Source of the DNA: Lithospermum erythrorhizon
Taxonomy: Eukaryota > Streptophyta > Magnoliopsida > Boraginales > Boraginaceae
NCBI GenBank assembly: GCA_019722365.1
Contig: JADFUC010001133.1
Span: 108,968 to 172,967 of the forward strand
Length of the DNA: 64,000 nt
Direction: 5' to 3'
Each line of letters opens with the position of its first letter. Within the stretch, counting starts at the first letter, position 1. The position numbers and the translations under genes are program-made. Below are positions 1 to 13,191 of this stretch, piece after piece. Below the pieces are notes generated by a model that was given only the letters and a program-made list of their open reading frames with translations, was not told where the DNA came from and searched no databases.

Positions 1-479
1 TTGCCTCACAAGATAAAATGGTCAAGTGTGGCCTTAGAAGCACTCCCAAAGCCTCAGCTTGAACAACTCGAGCTTCTTGGCTATCGCTTTCAAACAATTA
101 CCATGAAGGCTACTTAAAAATGAGCATCAAAAGTTTTCTCCTCTTTTTGAAAAGTTGGAGGAAACCATTATTTATATTGACCAAGTGTGTTATGGAGAAA
201 TTTGTAACTCCCAAAATGTAAATCGTATTACGTTTAGTAGCCTATTGAGCCAACATGCTGGCCAAAATACCTTAATGACATTTAACTCTAGGAAGTTACA
301 ATGTAAATACTTGAATCTTATTTTAGTTTAGATTCTTAAGTACACAAATAATTCAGTAACTAAATAATATGTAAATCGGCCTATCAATACGATCGACAAT
401 TGAATTAGATGCATTCACATTGATCTTAGAATTAGGAATTACTTTTTACTCTGCTTTATGTGTATACCTGGCCAACACG
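1..479. other. Spacer without recognised gene
   Basis: No open frame or RNA gene that I can support. The first hundred bases read like worn coding sequence but every frame is interrupted. It may be the outer part of the Harbinger relic that follows. Confidence 0.4.
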
Positions 480-1110
480 ATAAATTAGATAATCCTGGGA
501 TGCCAATTTTGCATTCAAATATTAAATCATATACTGTGATTTTCCATGAAAGAACTATGAAGATGGCAAAGGAAGCCGGGGACCTCGATGCCGATGCAAG
601 AGTCCTTTCGGTGAAATTAATAAAAAACTATCCATTTTTGTGGGTTATTCTAAGTCTTTGCATGCTGAAGACAGGCATGTGATTGGTCAGATAACTTATT
701 CTACGTATCGTAGATTACAGAGTTGTACGAAGTGCGAGAAGGTAAAATGTTGCTGCTCGAAGAATGGAAGTTGGTTCGTAACGACGGGGTATTGATAGGA
801 ACAAATGGATATGAAAGTAGTGGATCGAAGGAAAGTGGTGATGATGAATTCTCAAATGCTTCTTTAATAAATCGAGGAAGGTAGGGGCCTTGACAAAGAA
901 CAAAGATAGAGCTTAAATCGGCAAATCATCGGATGCTAGAAAAACAAAACCCTTAATGAAGAGTTACTTGAATTTAACCCACCTTTGTGAAAACCTAGAA
1001 CAATCCAGAGCTACTACTGCTCTGGCTATGTTGGAGTATGCACTTGTTAAGAAGTTGGAGATGTTAATGACATTGAAGAACAAAGAAGAACGTGATGTGT
1101 TGTAGATGAA
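480..1110 (+). pseudogene. Probable PIF/Harbinger ORF1 (Myb/SANT-like) relic
   Basis: Broken coding sequence in several frames. The piece MKMAKEAGDLDADA followed by a Lys-rich stretch and Pro-Phe resembles the middle of the Myb/SANT-like accessory protein of plant PIF/Harbinger elements. Further on, SGSKESGDDEFSNASL (Ser/Gly/Asp-rich linker) and a charged helix around ALAMLEYALVKKLEMLM match the layout of that family's C-terminal half. Many stops and frame changes show it is dead. A transposase relic of the same superfamily lies 2.8 kb downstream on the same strand, which supports the reading. Recognition is by remembered family pattern, so confidence is modest. Confidence 0.35.
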
Positions 1111-1162
1111 GCAACTTATAATATGTTCTTTGGAAAAGGAGTTGTTCCCCGAACTAGTTCTT

Positions 1163-1214
1163 GAGTTGTGTGTTTTATTTTCGAGTTGTGTGTTTTATTT
1201 TCGAGTTGTGTGCT
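1163..1214. repeat. 20-bp tandem repeat, about 2.6 copies
   Basis: The unit GAGTTGTGTGTTTTATTTTC starts at 1163 and 1183, with a partial third copy at 1203. It follows directly on the ORF1-like relic and is probably part of the same element. Confidence 0.8.
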
Positions 1215-1325
1215 TGAATAATTTGTGGGATGTGAAATGTATGTTTATTTCAATGTATCGTTTGAATAAAGTGATGTTTCATAATGACATGAAAATTCAA
1301 ATTCCAAAATCTAAATGACGTGACT

Positions 1326-3441
1326 TATAACGACCCGCCCCAATTAAATACGCCCTGAGGTTAAAAGATAAATCACGAAAATCGCGGGCCAGTCGCTTGT
1401 CGATGGATGACTCAATTTTTGAAGAAACTTGTTTGTAACAACTTCAACAATATATTATCGTATAGAAAAAAACACCTTTTTAAGAAAAGGATCCGTCGTG
1501 ATATTCCAACCACGTAATAGCATTAGTACGAGCGTAATCCGGTGTCGTGACAAGTATTTCAAAATAACAGCTATCTGAGACAACAAAAGCCTTGATCAAC
1601 AAAATGAAGGAAACATGGATCAGCTGCCACCACTTATTCGCTTTTAAATTCTGGCGCGAGCACCGAAGAAAAGCTGTGACGGAAGAGCATGTGCTTTGTC
1701 GACTGAAGTAAAATTGCAGCCCGTAGCGGCGAATAGGGTGTAAAATTACTTGAAGCTTAGTGAATATACATATCTCAAGAATGAAATCAACTCCCAATTA
1801 CGCAATAGTGTACCACAGGAAATAATATTACACACGGCCCTTAAAGGTGGTATATGATTTTATTGACTTAGATGCTTAATATAAAATTATTGAAAATAAA
1901 TTCATTATCATTTCATATAGTCATAAACTATTACTAGTAGGATTATCCAAAACAATGGCAATCAGCGATAACATACGTCGATATCAAGGAAAAGCATGTA
2001 GCGTCATGGCAATCGGCGCTACTATCCCGAACAACCGCGACACGCGGCACCAGCGGCCCAGGCATCTTGCTTGACTATGAAACCCAGCTGACGCTGTGTC
2101 AGGCTAAATACGGCTGACAACGGTATCAACTCAATTTCGGTATCCAACTCGACAACTCAATATAAGTCGGTTCTACAACTAATGCGTATAATCAACCTCG
2201 ACTGCGGGGAGAAAGCATGCCCGTCGGCATAAGCTATCGCGGGCTCGTAGCAAGGTACGAAGCCCGTCGCGAATCGTTACTAGAAATGCGAGGAAACTCA
2301 CCCAAAATCGTACTAGGAGCGAAAGAAGATACGGACAAACCTTTCAGTGACAACATCGACTCATATCTGACTCTTCATCTGACTCAACAACTCAAAAAGC
2401 AACATGTCTATTTCGCTAAGACCATAATCTGACAACTGGCCTTGACCAGCAGCATGGTATCAACATATAGACTAAACCGATACATATATACACATACAAA
2501 TATTAAGTAATCAAATAGTTGTCAACTTTTGAGTAGATGAATCTTCGCCTCGGTACTTAAATGAAACTTCATGATATGACTAATTCGCTCCCTTGTCAGC
2601 CTTTAAACACATTCAAAATTATAATTACTACTTATAAACGACTAGTAATACCATTCTATATATAATCCTAAGCTCGATACCCCCAAAATAGCAGCAAAGT
2701 TTCCATATCACTTATTAGAGCTTGAGTTCGCTGACACTTTCTAATGCTGTCGAGTTCGATAGCTAGTTCAAGAAGGCTCTAACGTTCAGATATTACACTA
2801 ATGTCATCGCGTTTAATCATCTTTGATCTCAGTCAAATTCCTCTTCGGCCTTACGAGAACTTCGAAATATCCTAACATTCTCTGTCGCCTGAAAATCACA
2901 ATTTACGCCTCAAAAATAATCTAAGTAAAAAGTCGAAGTATACTTACATCATTTTAAAAGCCATTTAGAAAAAAAAGTCAACAAAGTCAACCAAAAGTCA
3001 ACTTCTATAATCCTCAGCAATTTGACCCCATGCATCGATAATTGCTCGGCTTCTTACGATGTCCCAGGCAATAAGCGATTACATAACATAATAAACATCA
3101 GCTCAAAGTCGCTCAAATTCTCAAAAGTCAACATCCTGAACTTCGAAATACTCCAAAAGATTCGAGACTTTCTTACCAATAGCGTAGAGAATGGCTCGGG
3201 GAAAGCTGCCAGGAAATTTTAGAATGGTACCGAAATGAGGAAGAAAATGGAAGAAGAAATCTTTGGGGAAAAAGATGGAGAGTTCGTACTTGGAAAGAAG
3301 AAATGAAGATTTGGATGATAGGGTTAAAGGATAACTATAAAAAGTCTAGAGTAGGGTCAGCGGCTAAATATCTCGAAACTCTCGGCTTTCGTTCGGTTCG
3401 GTTTAGTTTACCCAAATGCCGGTTTAACGCTCCCCAACACA
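1326..3441 (-). mobile_element. Probable solo LTR of a Ty3/gypsy-like retrotransposon
   Basis: Read on the minus strand, this block starts TGTGTTGGGGAGCG near 3441, has a TATA-like ttttatag near 3340, then a pyrimidine-rich leader (3200-3320) of the kind found in plant LTR R/U5 regions. Runs of GTTGACTTTT occur near 2970-3005, and the block ends GGGGCGGGTCGTTATA near 1326. No gag or pol coding is present, so it would be a solo or truncated LTR. I could not find a clear 5-bp target duplication. It lies between the two Harbinger relics, which suggests insertion into that older element. Confidence 0.4.
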
Positions 3442-3879
3442 AATTAGAACTACAAACTGAATAATATTACAATAATACTCTAATACGAAGCGGGTTGTCA
3501 AGCGACTAGTCTTAACATACAAATTCCAAATCTAATAATCCAAAATGAAACCATAGCTCGGCGTAGCGTATTTAGTCATGTCAATAATTGCATCTTCCGA
3601 TATTTTATCTGTAGATTCAATCTAATTAATTGAACATTGAAGTTAAATGATAAATTCATTATAAATAAAGTAGTCACATAATTTGAATACCGGCTAAAAG
3701 TTAGCTCAAAATCACTTATGCCGTATCGCTGATGGATGTATCGAACCATTTTAGTCTCGAGATTCACAGCCCAGCAGTGGGAGTTAGAAGAAGCTATACT
3801 TGACCAAGCGACAAAGAAATTCTTGAAAGAGCTCGAAGGCGAAACAATCGATCAATAAGAGAAAATCTATAAGTAGGGA

Positions 3880-4870
3880 TAAATGCATTTGCCCGTCGGA
3901 GGCTCATGGCGTATTCGACGTCATGCAGTGCTAGCAGAAATGCGATTCGGAGAAGATTTCAAATGAGAAGGTCATTGTTTACCGATTGTAGAAGCTTTAT
4001 CAAATTACGACAACTCTTAACCAGCGAGAATAATGTGGGCAAGCTTGGTTTGACAACATCGAGTATCATTTGCCACGTGCGCGTCTTCGCGTATAGATGC
4101 GGATACTTGTGATGAGTATGTGAAAATTGGAGAATCTACTACACTTGAGTGCACTCGCAATTTTACAAAGGTATGGTATCTGTTTTAAAGATGAATACTT
4201 AAGAGCGACAAATGTAGGAGAACTTGCGAGAGACTACTGAGTTGGTCGGGAGGCGTGGTTTCATGATTGGAAGTATCGATTGCATGCATTGAGAGTGGAA
4301 GAATTGTCCTAAGGCTTGGCAAAGGACAATTCTGAGAGTGAACACAAGGGCCGACAACGATGATTATCCTCGAGGCAGTGGCTTCATATGATTTGTGGAT
4401 ATGGTACATTTTTTTTGGCTTGCACGGAGCGTTGAAACAGCATTAATGTTACAGATAGGTCGCGGTTTTTAGCGACGGTAGATGCAGGTGAAGCTCGGGA
4501 GTGGCTTATTGTGAATGGCCAGTATAATCTTCCGTACTATGCTGCAGATGATATCTATCTAAATGGCTGTCTTTTGTCCGGTCGATTGAATGTCCCGAGA
4601 AGCGTAAGCGATTGTTTGTAGAAACAGCAGAATAAATGCGGGGAAGGATGTGGAATGAGCATTCGAGTTCTCGAAGCCTGCTTTGCGTTGTGCTGACGGC
4701 TAGGATATGGGATATCGATGTCTTAAGTAAGATAATGAGGGCGTACATTATTTTTACATAACGTATTAAGTGGAGGATGAGCAGGATACGTATTCTGGCT
4801 GGAAAAATCCTCGACTTGAACCACGCCGAGCAATCACGAATTCGAGTTTCAAATGCTTTCGATGTCCAAA
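3880..4870 (+). pseudogene. PIF/Harbinger (HARBI1-like) transposase relic
   Basis: Pieces in all three forward frames follow the order of the plant Harbinger DDE transposase. First come an Arg-rich RNAIRRRFQMRRSLF stretch and a FKDEYLRATN-like piece. Next are a degraded GSIDCMHWEWKNCPKAW region (the first catalytic Asp region) and remnants of the EAVASYDLWIWHAFFG region. The C-terminal pieces are YNLPYYAADDIYLNG, then VPRSV..KLFVETAE, then ARIWDIDVLSKIMRAYIIF. Numerous stops and frameshifts make it non-functional. The family assignment rests on the collinear string of motifs rather than on one match. The end is uncertain: readable sequence fades after about 4870. Confidence 0.8.
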
Positions 4871-4989
4871 CCACAAGTGTTGAAAATCAATGGAAATTGA
4901 TTCCCTTTTATTATGCGCTTTTCGCGATAGTGCAATGTGATTCGTTTACGGGTTGGTTAGATGTGATTCTGGAGCTTAGTGTTCACTTG

Positions 4990-7900
4990 TGAGTGTATAT
5001 TCTTGGTGTGGGTTCTGCTTGATAATTTGGGGTTATGGCGATTCTTAGATGCCTCGTGTCGTTATAGTAATAGTAATTGGTCGATTATTATTATACAACT
5101 TATATTATACGAGCACAGAAGGTCAGCCTTAGCGTCTGATGATATTTGAATTATATTTCATGCATGAGAGTCGCTTGAGACTTGTATATTGAGAGATGTA
5201 TCTCACCGATATTTATATATTCATCAAATATATGTTGATGAGCATCCGATTGGTTAAAACGAGTTTAATCAATTAGCAGTGAAATTGATGAATAACTTGA
5301 TAAGTTATTGATAGTGACTCGTTAGTATTTTAATTTAGTTGTTAAGTTAATTAAAATGGAGCGACTACGCTAGTGACTCGTTATTTGATTAGAAGCATGC
5401 TTGATCACAATTAAGTTAACGAGTTAAAGCGATTTCTTAACAGTTGTAACGGTTGGATTAGGTTTTGGTATTTAAAGCTGACAAGTTTTTCATTTCATGA
5501 AAACTCTTTGCCTCACTCCTCTCAGGCCGCTGACTCCCGAGGAATTGGAAGAAATTTTGTCTTCCGGTTTGTTTCTCTGACTTCTAGCCGAGTTAGTCTG
5601 ATTCGTTTCCCTTTTCTTGGTGTGTCTGTCAGAAGACGTCGTTCGGTGTTAGACCGAGCTTTGGAGGTTTTGAGCTTTTCTTGTGGGTTTTAGTTCGTTT
5701 CATCTTTCGCTTCTGATATAAGTACCTCGTTATTCATATTCACGATATTGTGTTTAGATTAATATACATTAATTTGAGGATCGGGATGTATGAATTGGTA
5801 TTTATCACGAGCAATTCATACTAGATTCTAACGGTGGCCTCATAGCCTACTGGAATTTGATGTTTTATCTAATTTGATTGTGTGTTGGCGTAGTTGTTAG
5901 TTAATTTGATTAATTAAGTTTATATATTGATTGATGAATATATAATATGAAAAAAATCAACCCATTTTGTATGAATATCACAAGGCTGAAATCATCATTT
6001 CAATGTATTGATTTTGATGATTTTCTATTTATTAATTGTTTCATGAATTGAAAGGGATTAAGTAATTATTTTACATTTTAATTTGAGGTAGAATCATTTT
6101 TCGATTTATAGAGAGGGTTAGAAATTTCGGAAAAGTGCAATTAAATTTCTGTGTTCATGACCCTTTTGGTGCATCCCAGATTGTTTCTAGAATTTTTTGA
6201 ATTTTTAAGTACCCCCAAAAAATTCATTTAAATTTGGATTGTTTTGAGTTTAATCGAAAAGCTAGAAGTGTTTTTGATGAAATTCAATTGGACGTGTTGA
6301 TAATGATATTGTTGATGTTCAAATTCGAATCCCAGAAATTTTAGTTTTTAAGACCTCTAAATCATTTTTACAAAAGTTGCAGTGTCGAAAAAGCTGAAAA
6401 AGCGAAATGAATTCACAAAATGAGTCGCTTGCGGAAGGCTCGTACGGGCGTTGATTGCCGAATAGCACGTTCCGCCCGCGGGCGTAGCTCACGGCCGTGT
6501 CTTGTATGAAACCAGGTGGCGTGTCGAGCCGTTTGTGGCCGGAGGCGATGCTGGCCGTTGAAGTTAAATCGTCAGTTTAGAAAACCCTAAATGTATTTTA
6601 TGTAATTATTTTGGTTTAAAAATTATTGGTATTGTAATTTCGGTTTTTAAATCTTAAATCATAAATTTGTCATTAGATGATTGAATATATATCTTGAATG
6701 ACATTAAATTTGATTTATATTTCCCTTTCATAATTATTTTTATTAATTGATAATTTTTGAAAATATTTTTCATGGTAACTTTTAAATTTTTGAATTTTGG
6801 AGTTAATTACTTGAAAATAATTATTCCATGATTTAAGTGGTTGATAATTATTGTAATAATTATCATTAATCATGTGTGAATATATTCAAATTGAAAATTT
6901 ACATTAATTGATAATTAATTGTAAAATAATGGGTAATTAATTAGTCAATTATGAACATTTATTTTCATTTCATTTAATATATATGACATTAAGTGCATTT
7001 ATTTGTTTTATTGTTTTTACTTTATATGTATTGTTATGGAATGGGAATGAGTTATTTAGATATGACTAGTTTTATTTATTTATTCTGATCTAGCGTCACC
7101 CAGGAAAGCGTTATAGGCGACCTATTTGAGTCGTATTTCTTTTATTCTTGTATTCATTTACCCCTTGGCGTCATAGTGTTGTCTAAGGTGGGTTAGAGTA
7201 GTAGTATCTTGTTGTGGTGGCGTTGAAGATAGCGTTTCCACAAGGCGGCTGCGGAACTTGAGGTTTGAAATTTGAAGAATCTGGAGCTTGCGCTTCTAAA
7301 GTGATGTAATAGGATGATATTAGCTGTCTCGAACTTGTTAAGTGATGTAATAGGTCACAGGGGTAAATATCATATCTCTCTAAATGTGTTGTTGTTTTAT
7401 TTCATATTATTGCATGTTGCTTGAATATGTGCTATCATGCGTAGTTAAATAAAGTTAAATAACATTAATCTCACGGTAAATTTAAGCAACGTCTCGAGCC
7501 AACTTTAAAAGTTGTGAAATCGGTTCTGTCATCTGAAGCCTTTGTGATGGCTAGTCTTCTGATTTTACAACTTTGATATGTGATGGATCGTGTTGAAGTG
7601 ATTTCCGTGCGTTAATGGGCTTTGATAGTCACTCCAAGTAACTATTTGGTTTTAATTAGTATCTTAACGGTTAGCCAGTCTGAAATTCGAGGTAGCATCA
7701 CGTATGGGATCTTTAGTGACCTGAGTTATATAGTGTCGTAAATGATTCAAATGTTGGTTTTGACGAGTTGATTGTATTCATTGGTTGGTATACGCGTATC
7801 TATTTCAAATATTTCCTTATTGATTACCAGCTTGTTGTAACATGTGTGTTTAAATGAGTAATCAAGGAATATTTCTACGTAATGATGGGTGATGATGGAT

Positions 7901-10150
7901 ACTTGACATTGTTATTGGAAGTTCGCGTCTCAAGCGAGAATAAGAAGGAGAAGACAATTATACTATCAATGTCGAGTTCTTGAACTTAAAGATGCGATTA
8001 TAATGGAGTTAGAATGTGCCCGTGCTGATATCGAGGATGAAGTGAATGAACCTTGAAGTTCGTTAAAAGGTTAGTAAATGAGGAACTACGCATAATATTT
8101 TGTCATTGAATCACCAAAGGAATTATTCTGACCTCGAAAGGTATAATATTAATGAATTCTTGTGCATGCAGCAAGTCGATTATTATATGTGAGGCATATG
8201 CTATATTAGTCGAAATATAAGCTTAGATGACATTTCTTTGTTGAGTTATAATCACGTCTTGTGAAGTTTGAGTTAATAAAATATGAGAATTAATGAAATG
8301 ACTCTACACATTAGAGATTCGTTCCCTTGATTAAGAACTGGCGTGATGAGAGAGTGGTTGGAATCCGTCCATAGTAATATGATTTCTTGTATGCCATGTC
8401 GAGGATCGTATGTGTTGTACATCGCGACCGTGACATACTTACCAGTCCATGGTGGAATTGTGGGGTTTTTCTTAAAGGTATTAAATGCGGATTTGGAATA
8501 TGTTTTTAATAACTTTAAGAGAATATAGGTAACTATAGTTACGGGGAATGGATCGGTTGTTGAGGTGCTTTACACAGAGGCGGAATGTGAGAATAGTTTC
8601 ATGGATAATTGTCCATTAATGGAACAACTATTAGGCAAGTAATTCGTAGGCAGGTGATCTAGTATACTCAGAGAGTAAACTAAGGAAACTTGAACTCGGT
8701 ATTACGACATTACCACTCAATTTGTATTGTTGGTAATATTATTAAAGAATATGCATTTAATAAGATAGATGTGTTTTAACACACTTTAGTTGTGTTGTAA
8801 ACCTACCCGATTAGTTAACCCGAGAAATGGCTAACTGCCATAAAATCTTAGTCATTGTTGATTCCATGGTTGGGAGACCGAACAGATGGATGTAAAGACT
8901 ACTTGTAAGTGGCTTTGATTTGAAGGGGCGTGATAGTAATCATTGCTTCCGGTTTTGCGTGTCCTAAAGAGCCTCACGGATTAAATGCGAGTTTTAAGGA
9001 TCGCGTGTGGACTTGAGACGGCATCTCGGAGTTGATATATTCTTACGTGATTAAATCAAGTTTGATTCACGAGATCGAAGAAGAAATGAGCGATCTGAGT
9101 TCGGTGAGAGCTGGATTCCCATTTACTTTTGCAGGGAAATAAGTTAAGTGATTGATTGAGACAAAGGTAATTCTTGTTTATAATCAATTGATAACTCACG
9201 TTATATGGATAAAGTAGTTCATTCATATAATCTTAAAAGCGTAAGATAGCTAATATTCTGGTCGGATCTTTGTGATTGTTGGGAGCAATGGCATTTGATG
9301 ACCCAGCGTAGTGATTGATTGGTGATCAATTTTCTTGGATCATGGACCTTGTAAGTATAATCGATCATATGGGTTGTCGGTTCTGCATCGCGAGGAGTTG
9401 ATTTGACCTTTACAAAACCATAGAAGATGTATGTCTGTCCTGAATTTTTTCTTAGAACTATTGAAGTTTAGCGATTCTTAGACCTGTGTATATAACTATC
9501 AATGTTATATGAGCTCTGTCTTTGACTTTAATCGGCAATACACCTTAAACGGGGATCGTAACGGCATATGTTAGGTAGCGATTAGCAGGTATAACGGTAG
9601 ATGTTGATATATTATAGGGGATTTCTCCGTCGGCAACATTTATTTGGTTTGAAGGAGACAAAGGTGGGTTGACTTTTTGACTTGGAATTTCATGACTTTT
9701 CAAAAAAAATCGGAGCTTATAATACATTCACTGAGCCTTGAGCCATTTTTGGTCATTGACTAAATGGAAAATTGATGACTTTGGTAGGTTTATTTGTAGC
9801 GAGAGCAGGGGAGGGGGTAGGAGGTTCCTGATTTTAGAGGGGTGGGGAATTTTGTGGTGATAGGGGAAGAGATTGGGGTAGGATTAAAGGCAGTGGGGTG
9901 GTGAAATTTAGGGTGAAGGTGGGGGGAATAAGATGAAAGTTCGGAGGAAAAAGTTTGGGGAAGAGGATGGATGGGGTATGGGGTAGGGTGGGATGTGTGA
10001 AAAGAAAAGGGTGGTGGGAGATTTTATTACAATTATGTAAAATATTTTAAATGTATCCTCTATACTTTAGTTTAGTGTTAGGGGTAAAGTAGTCGTTTAT
10101 AAGTTCGGGGATATGCGAGAAAAGAATAATAGTACGAGGGCTGTCACAGG
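4990..10150 (+). mobile_element. Long non-coding LTR-retroelement-like block
   Basis: About 5 kb without a sustained open frame. A TATA-like tatttaaagc near 5469 is followed by a pyrimidine-rich leader at 5500-5700, as in plant LTR retrotransposons. A GC-rich island at 6420-6560 resembles that at 2030-2100. The 3' end at 10138-10147 reads GGGCTGTCACA, a common LTR terminus. A purine-rich G-run tract occupies 9790-10020. No gag, protease, RT or integrase motif is readable. It could be one very long LTR or several stacked fragments; boundaries are approximate. Confidence 0.35.
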
Positions 10151-11100
10151 AACTTAAGCGTAGATCGAGAATTACAGTGAAAATTAATGTCGGGGAGCCA
10201 AAATAAATTAATGCCTTCAATTTATTTTAAATCTAACGGACACAAATGATCAACCATCGTACATTTTTATGTTTAGCACCCATTTACTCACATGAAGAAA
10301 ATGGATTCAGTAGATCACTCATGTTTAACTTTTGACCAATTTTGTTGCGATTGCTCACTAATAATTTCGAGTTCATATAAGTATCTATATTAAAAATTAT
10401 GAGAGAATACATTCTTATATAAAAGCTTTATCTTCTCCCTTGCCTACCAATAATTTTAGAATGATATAACTTTGAACATGAAATATTTTTTCACTTTTAT
10501 TGTAAATATGTTCGTAATTCGCATATCTTCTTGATCTTCATTTACTCTCAATCGCCCATGAAAACAACCCATTAAAAAGAAACCCACATGCAATCCCCCA
10601 TTGAAGAAAGCCCAAATCTTTCAAGAATATATAGTACATTCATTACTATTAGCATGATAATTTTTATTCTTCCGAGAAGCTTATGAATAATTAATCTTAA
10701 TACCCGGTGTCCCTATTTGGCAAGATATATTGAAAAGTGGAATACATTATTATGTATGTTGATTGACGTCGTACGGTTTATTAATTTTTACTATTGAAAC
10801 CAAAAATTAGGCCAGAAACATGATGAAGATGGTAATATTTTATTGGAGTTAAATAAGCAGATATACAGTAAGTTACGAGATTATAAGATGGAGAAAAAAA
10901 CTTAATATGGACTATACAAAGCATTAAGACAAGACAAGTAGATACAGAGTAAGTATGGGCATGGATGGGAAAGTGGCCCAACAAAGCAACAGAATCCAGA
11001 AGGCTCCATTTGGCCATTTTCATGAAATAGATAAAGAAGCAATGCAATATTATTGAGATGAGAATCCAAACTTGGACTATGATTGGCCAGGAGGAACATT
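10151..11100. other. AT-rich spacer upstream of POR
   Basis: No gene seen. Short open frames on the minus strand at 10781-11099 look like chance frames in the distal POR promoter. Confidence 0.5.
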
Positions 11101-11230
11101 TTTTGCCATATCTTATCCTTGTCTATTTCTACTTAAATATTCATACTAATAGAAATCCATAACACACATTAGTGATCACAAAGCTACACTCTCCCAAACA
11201 AGGCACAAGTTATAATATCTGAGTAATCCA
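11083..11230 (+). promoter_or_regulatory. Putative POR promoter and 5' leader
   Basis: Upstream of the POR start are an inverted CCAAT (gattgg, near 11083), an I-box type GGATAAG on the minus strand (11112-11118), and a TATA-like taaatatt near 11134. I-box/GATA sites are typical of light-regulated plant genes, which fits POR. Positions are read from sequence; function is inference. Confidence 0.4.
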
Positions 11231-13191
11231 ATGGCTCTTCAAGCAACTTCAATACTTCCTTCAGCACTCTGCATCCACAAAGAGGTAGATTCATGTCCCA
11301 ATATTAATGTCACAATTCAATTTCAACAAGAGTTGTTACATGCATGTACTTTTTTGTGTTCATAGGGAAGGTCAAATACTAGTCTCAAGGACACATCTCT
11401 GTTTGGAGTAGCATTGCCAAGCAACTTGAGAGGTGATTCTTGGAATTCTCAAACATGGAAGAAGGTAATGAGGAAGCTTGTTGCTTGAATGTTGTAAACA
11501 TTAATATTATCTTATGTTATTTGTCTGTGAAGCATGATAGTTGAACCAAGAAAGAAACTAAAGTCTTGCTAAGGTTTTGTTGCCACTCTAATAATTCAAT
11601 ATTCTCTACTAGTTGTGAATGATAGTTTGGTGCACTTTCAATTTTGTCATCTAAAGATCCTTAGGAGATTAAGTGCAACTTTCTCTTAGAAATGGCGACT
11701 AGATAAGAGGACGATAATATCGAACTAGTCTAGTAGTTATGAATCCATCCATAGTAGAAGTCATGAAATGAATACAACTTATTGATATTTAAGAATAGAG
11801 ATGGCATCCTGGGTTTTCGTAGTTCCATCTTCCAATTCTAGGATTTACAAAACTTATGACCACCTGAATCAGTTAAATTTCTACTGTACTGATACAATTT
11901 AATGCATTTCCAACAAGTTGAAATGAAAATTGCTCTAGTTTAAGCACAGTTGTCTTCACCTTGTAGGAAAAGGTCGTTGCTGTTGGACCAATAAGAGCAC
12001 AAACAGTTTCAACTACTCCTAATACCACCCAGGCTGCACCAAAAGAGAAGAAAACTCTTAGAAAAGGCAATGTAGTAATAACTGGAGCCTCTTCAGGACT
12101 AGGTCTAGCAACTGCCAAGGCTTTAGCCGAAACAGGAAAATGGCATGTTATAATGGCATGCCGAGACTTCCTCAAGGCTGAGAGAGCCGCTAAAAAAGTT
12201 GGGATTTCGAAAGCAAACTATACTGTTATGCATCTTGATCTCGCCTCTCTTGAAAGTGTGCGTCAATTTGTCGATAACCTACGTCGTTCAGAGAAGCCAA
12301 TCGATTGCCTGGTCTGTAATGCTGCAGTCTACTTACCGACAGCTAAAGAGCCCACATATACTGCTGAAGGGTTTGAGCTTAGTGTTGGCACTAATCATCT
12401 TGGTCATTTCCTACTATCACGGTTGCTGCTAGATGACATGAAACAATCAGATTTCCCGTCCAAGCGTATGATCATTGTTGGCTCCATCACAGGTACCTGT
12501 CAATCAACCAAATTGAATCACAACAGAAATTCATTATGTCCTATACGAACCATAATCTAATCTTACTTCTCTGTGTCAGGAAATACCAATACCTTGGCAG
12601 GAAATGTACCACCAAAGGCTAACTTGGGAGATCTGAGGGGCCTTGCTGCAGGGTTGGATGGAGTGAACAGTTCGGCCATGATAGATGGAGGTGAATTTGA
12701 TGGTGCCAAGGCGTACAAAGACAGCAAAGTCTGCAACATGCTCACTATGCAAGAACTCCACCGTCGTTACCATGAGGAGACAGAAATCACCTTTGCTTCT
12801 CTCTACCCCGGTTGCATTGCTGAAACAGGCTTGTTTAGGAATCACATTGCGTTGTTCAGGACTCTGTTCCCACCATTCCAGAAGTACATTACCAAAGGTT
12901 ATGTTTCTGAAGAAGAAGCTGGTAAAAGACTTGCCCAGGTAAATCAATTTCAATTCTGTAAAACATTGTTGATTGTTTCCTTTCAAAAGTAACCCTTACG
13001 AGCAAACAGAACCTAACAAGGTTTGTTTCTTCCAGGTCGTGTTTGACCCAAGCCTAACAAAATCTGGAGTATACTGGAGCTGGAACAAAAACTCCGCCTC
13101 ATTTGAGAATCAGCTTTCTAAAGAAGCCAGTGACACTGAGAAGGCACGTAAATTATGGGAAGTCAGTGAAAAGTTAGTTGGATTGGCTTAG
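11231..13191 (+). CDS. Light-dependent NADPH:protochlorophyllide oxidoreductase, chloroplast
   Basis: Catalyses the light- and NADPH-dependent reduction of protochlorophyllide to chlorophyllide, the light-requiring step of chlorophyll synthesis in plastids. Five exons: 11231-11284, 11366-11464, 11967-12492, 12580-12938, 13036-13191. All introns are GT-AG and the phases join into 397 residues, the usual family length. The first ~60 residues are Ser/Thr-rich with few acidic residues, like a plastid transit peptide. The short-chain dehydrogenase fold is clear: TGASSGLG nucleotide-binding motif at 90-97, CNAA at 168-171, and the catalytic YKDSK at 272-276 (Tyr272, Lys276). The start codon opens the transit peptide in frame. 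It is convergent with the LanC-like gene. PORA, PORB and PORC cannot be told apart by eye. No defect seen. Confidence 0.97.

Noticed and set aside
10781..11099. Minus-strand ORFs of 65 and 88 codons upstream of POR
   Set aside because: Overlapping frames with no motif, next to a promoter; likely chance.
12563..12986. Minus-strand open frames of up to 136 codons
   Set aside because: They are antisense shadows of POR exon 4, whose plus-strand reading is unambiguous.
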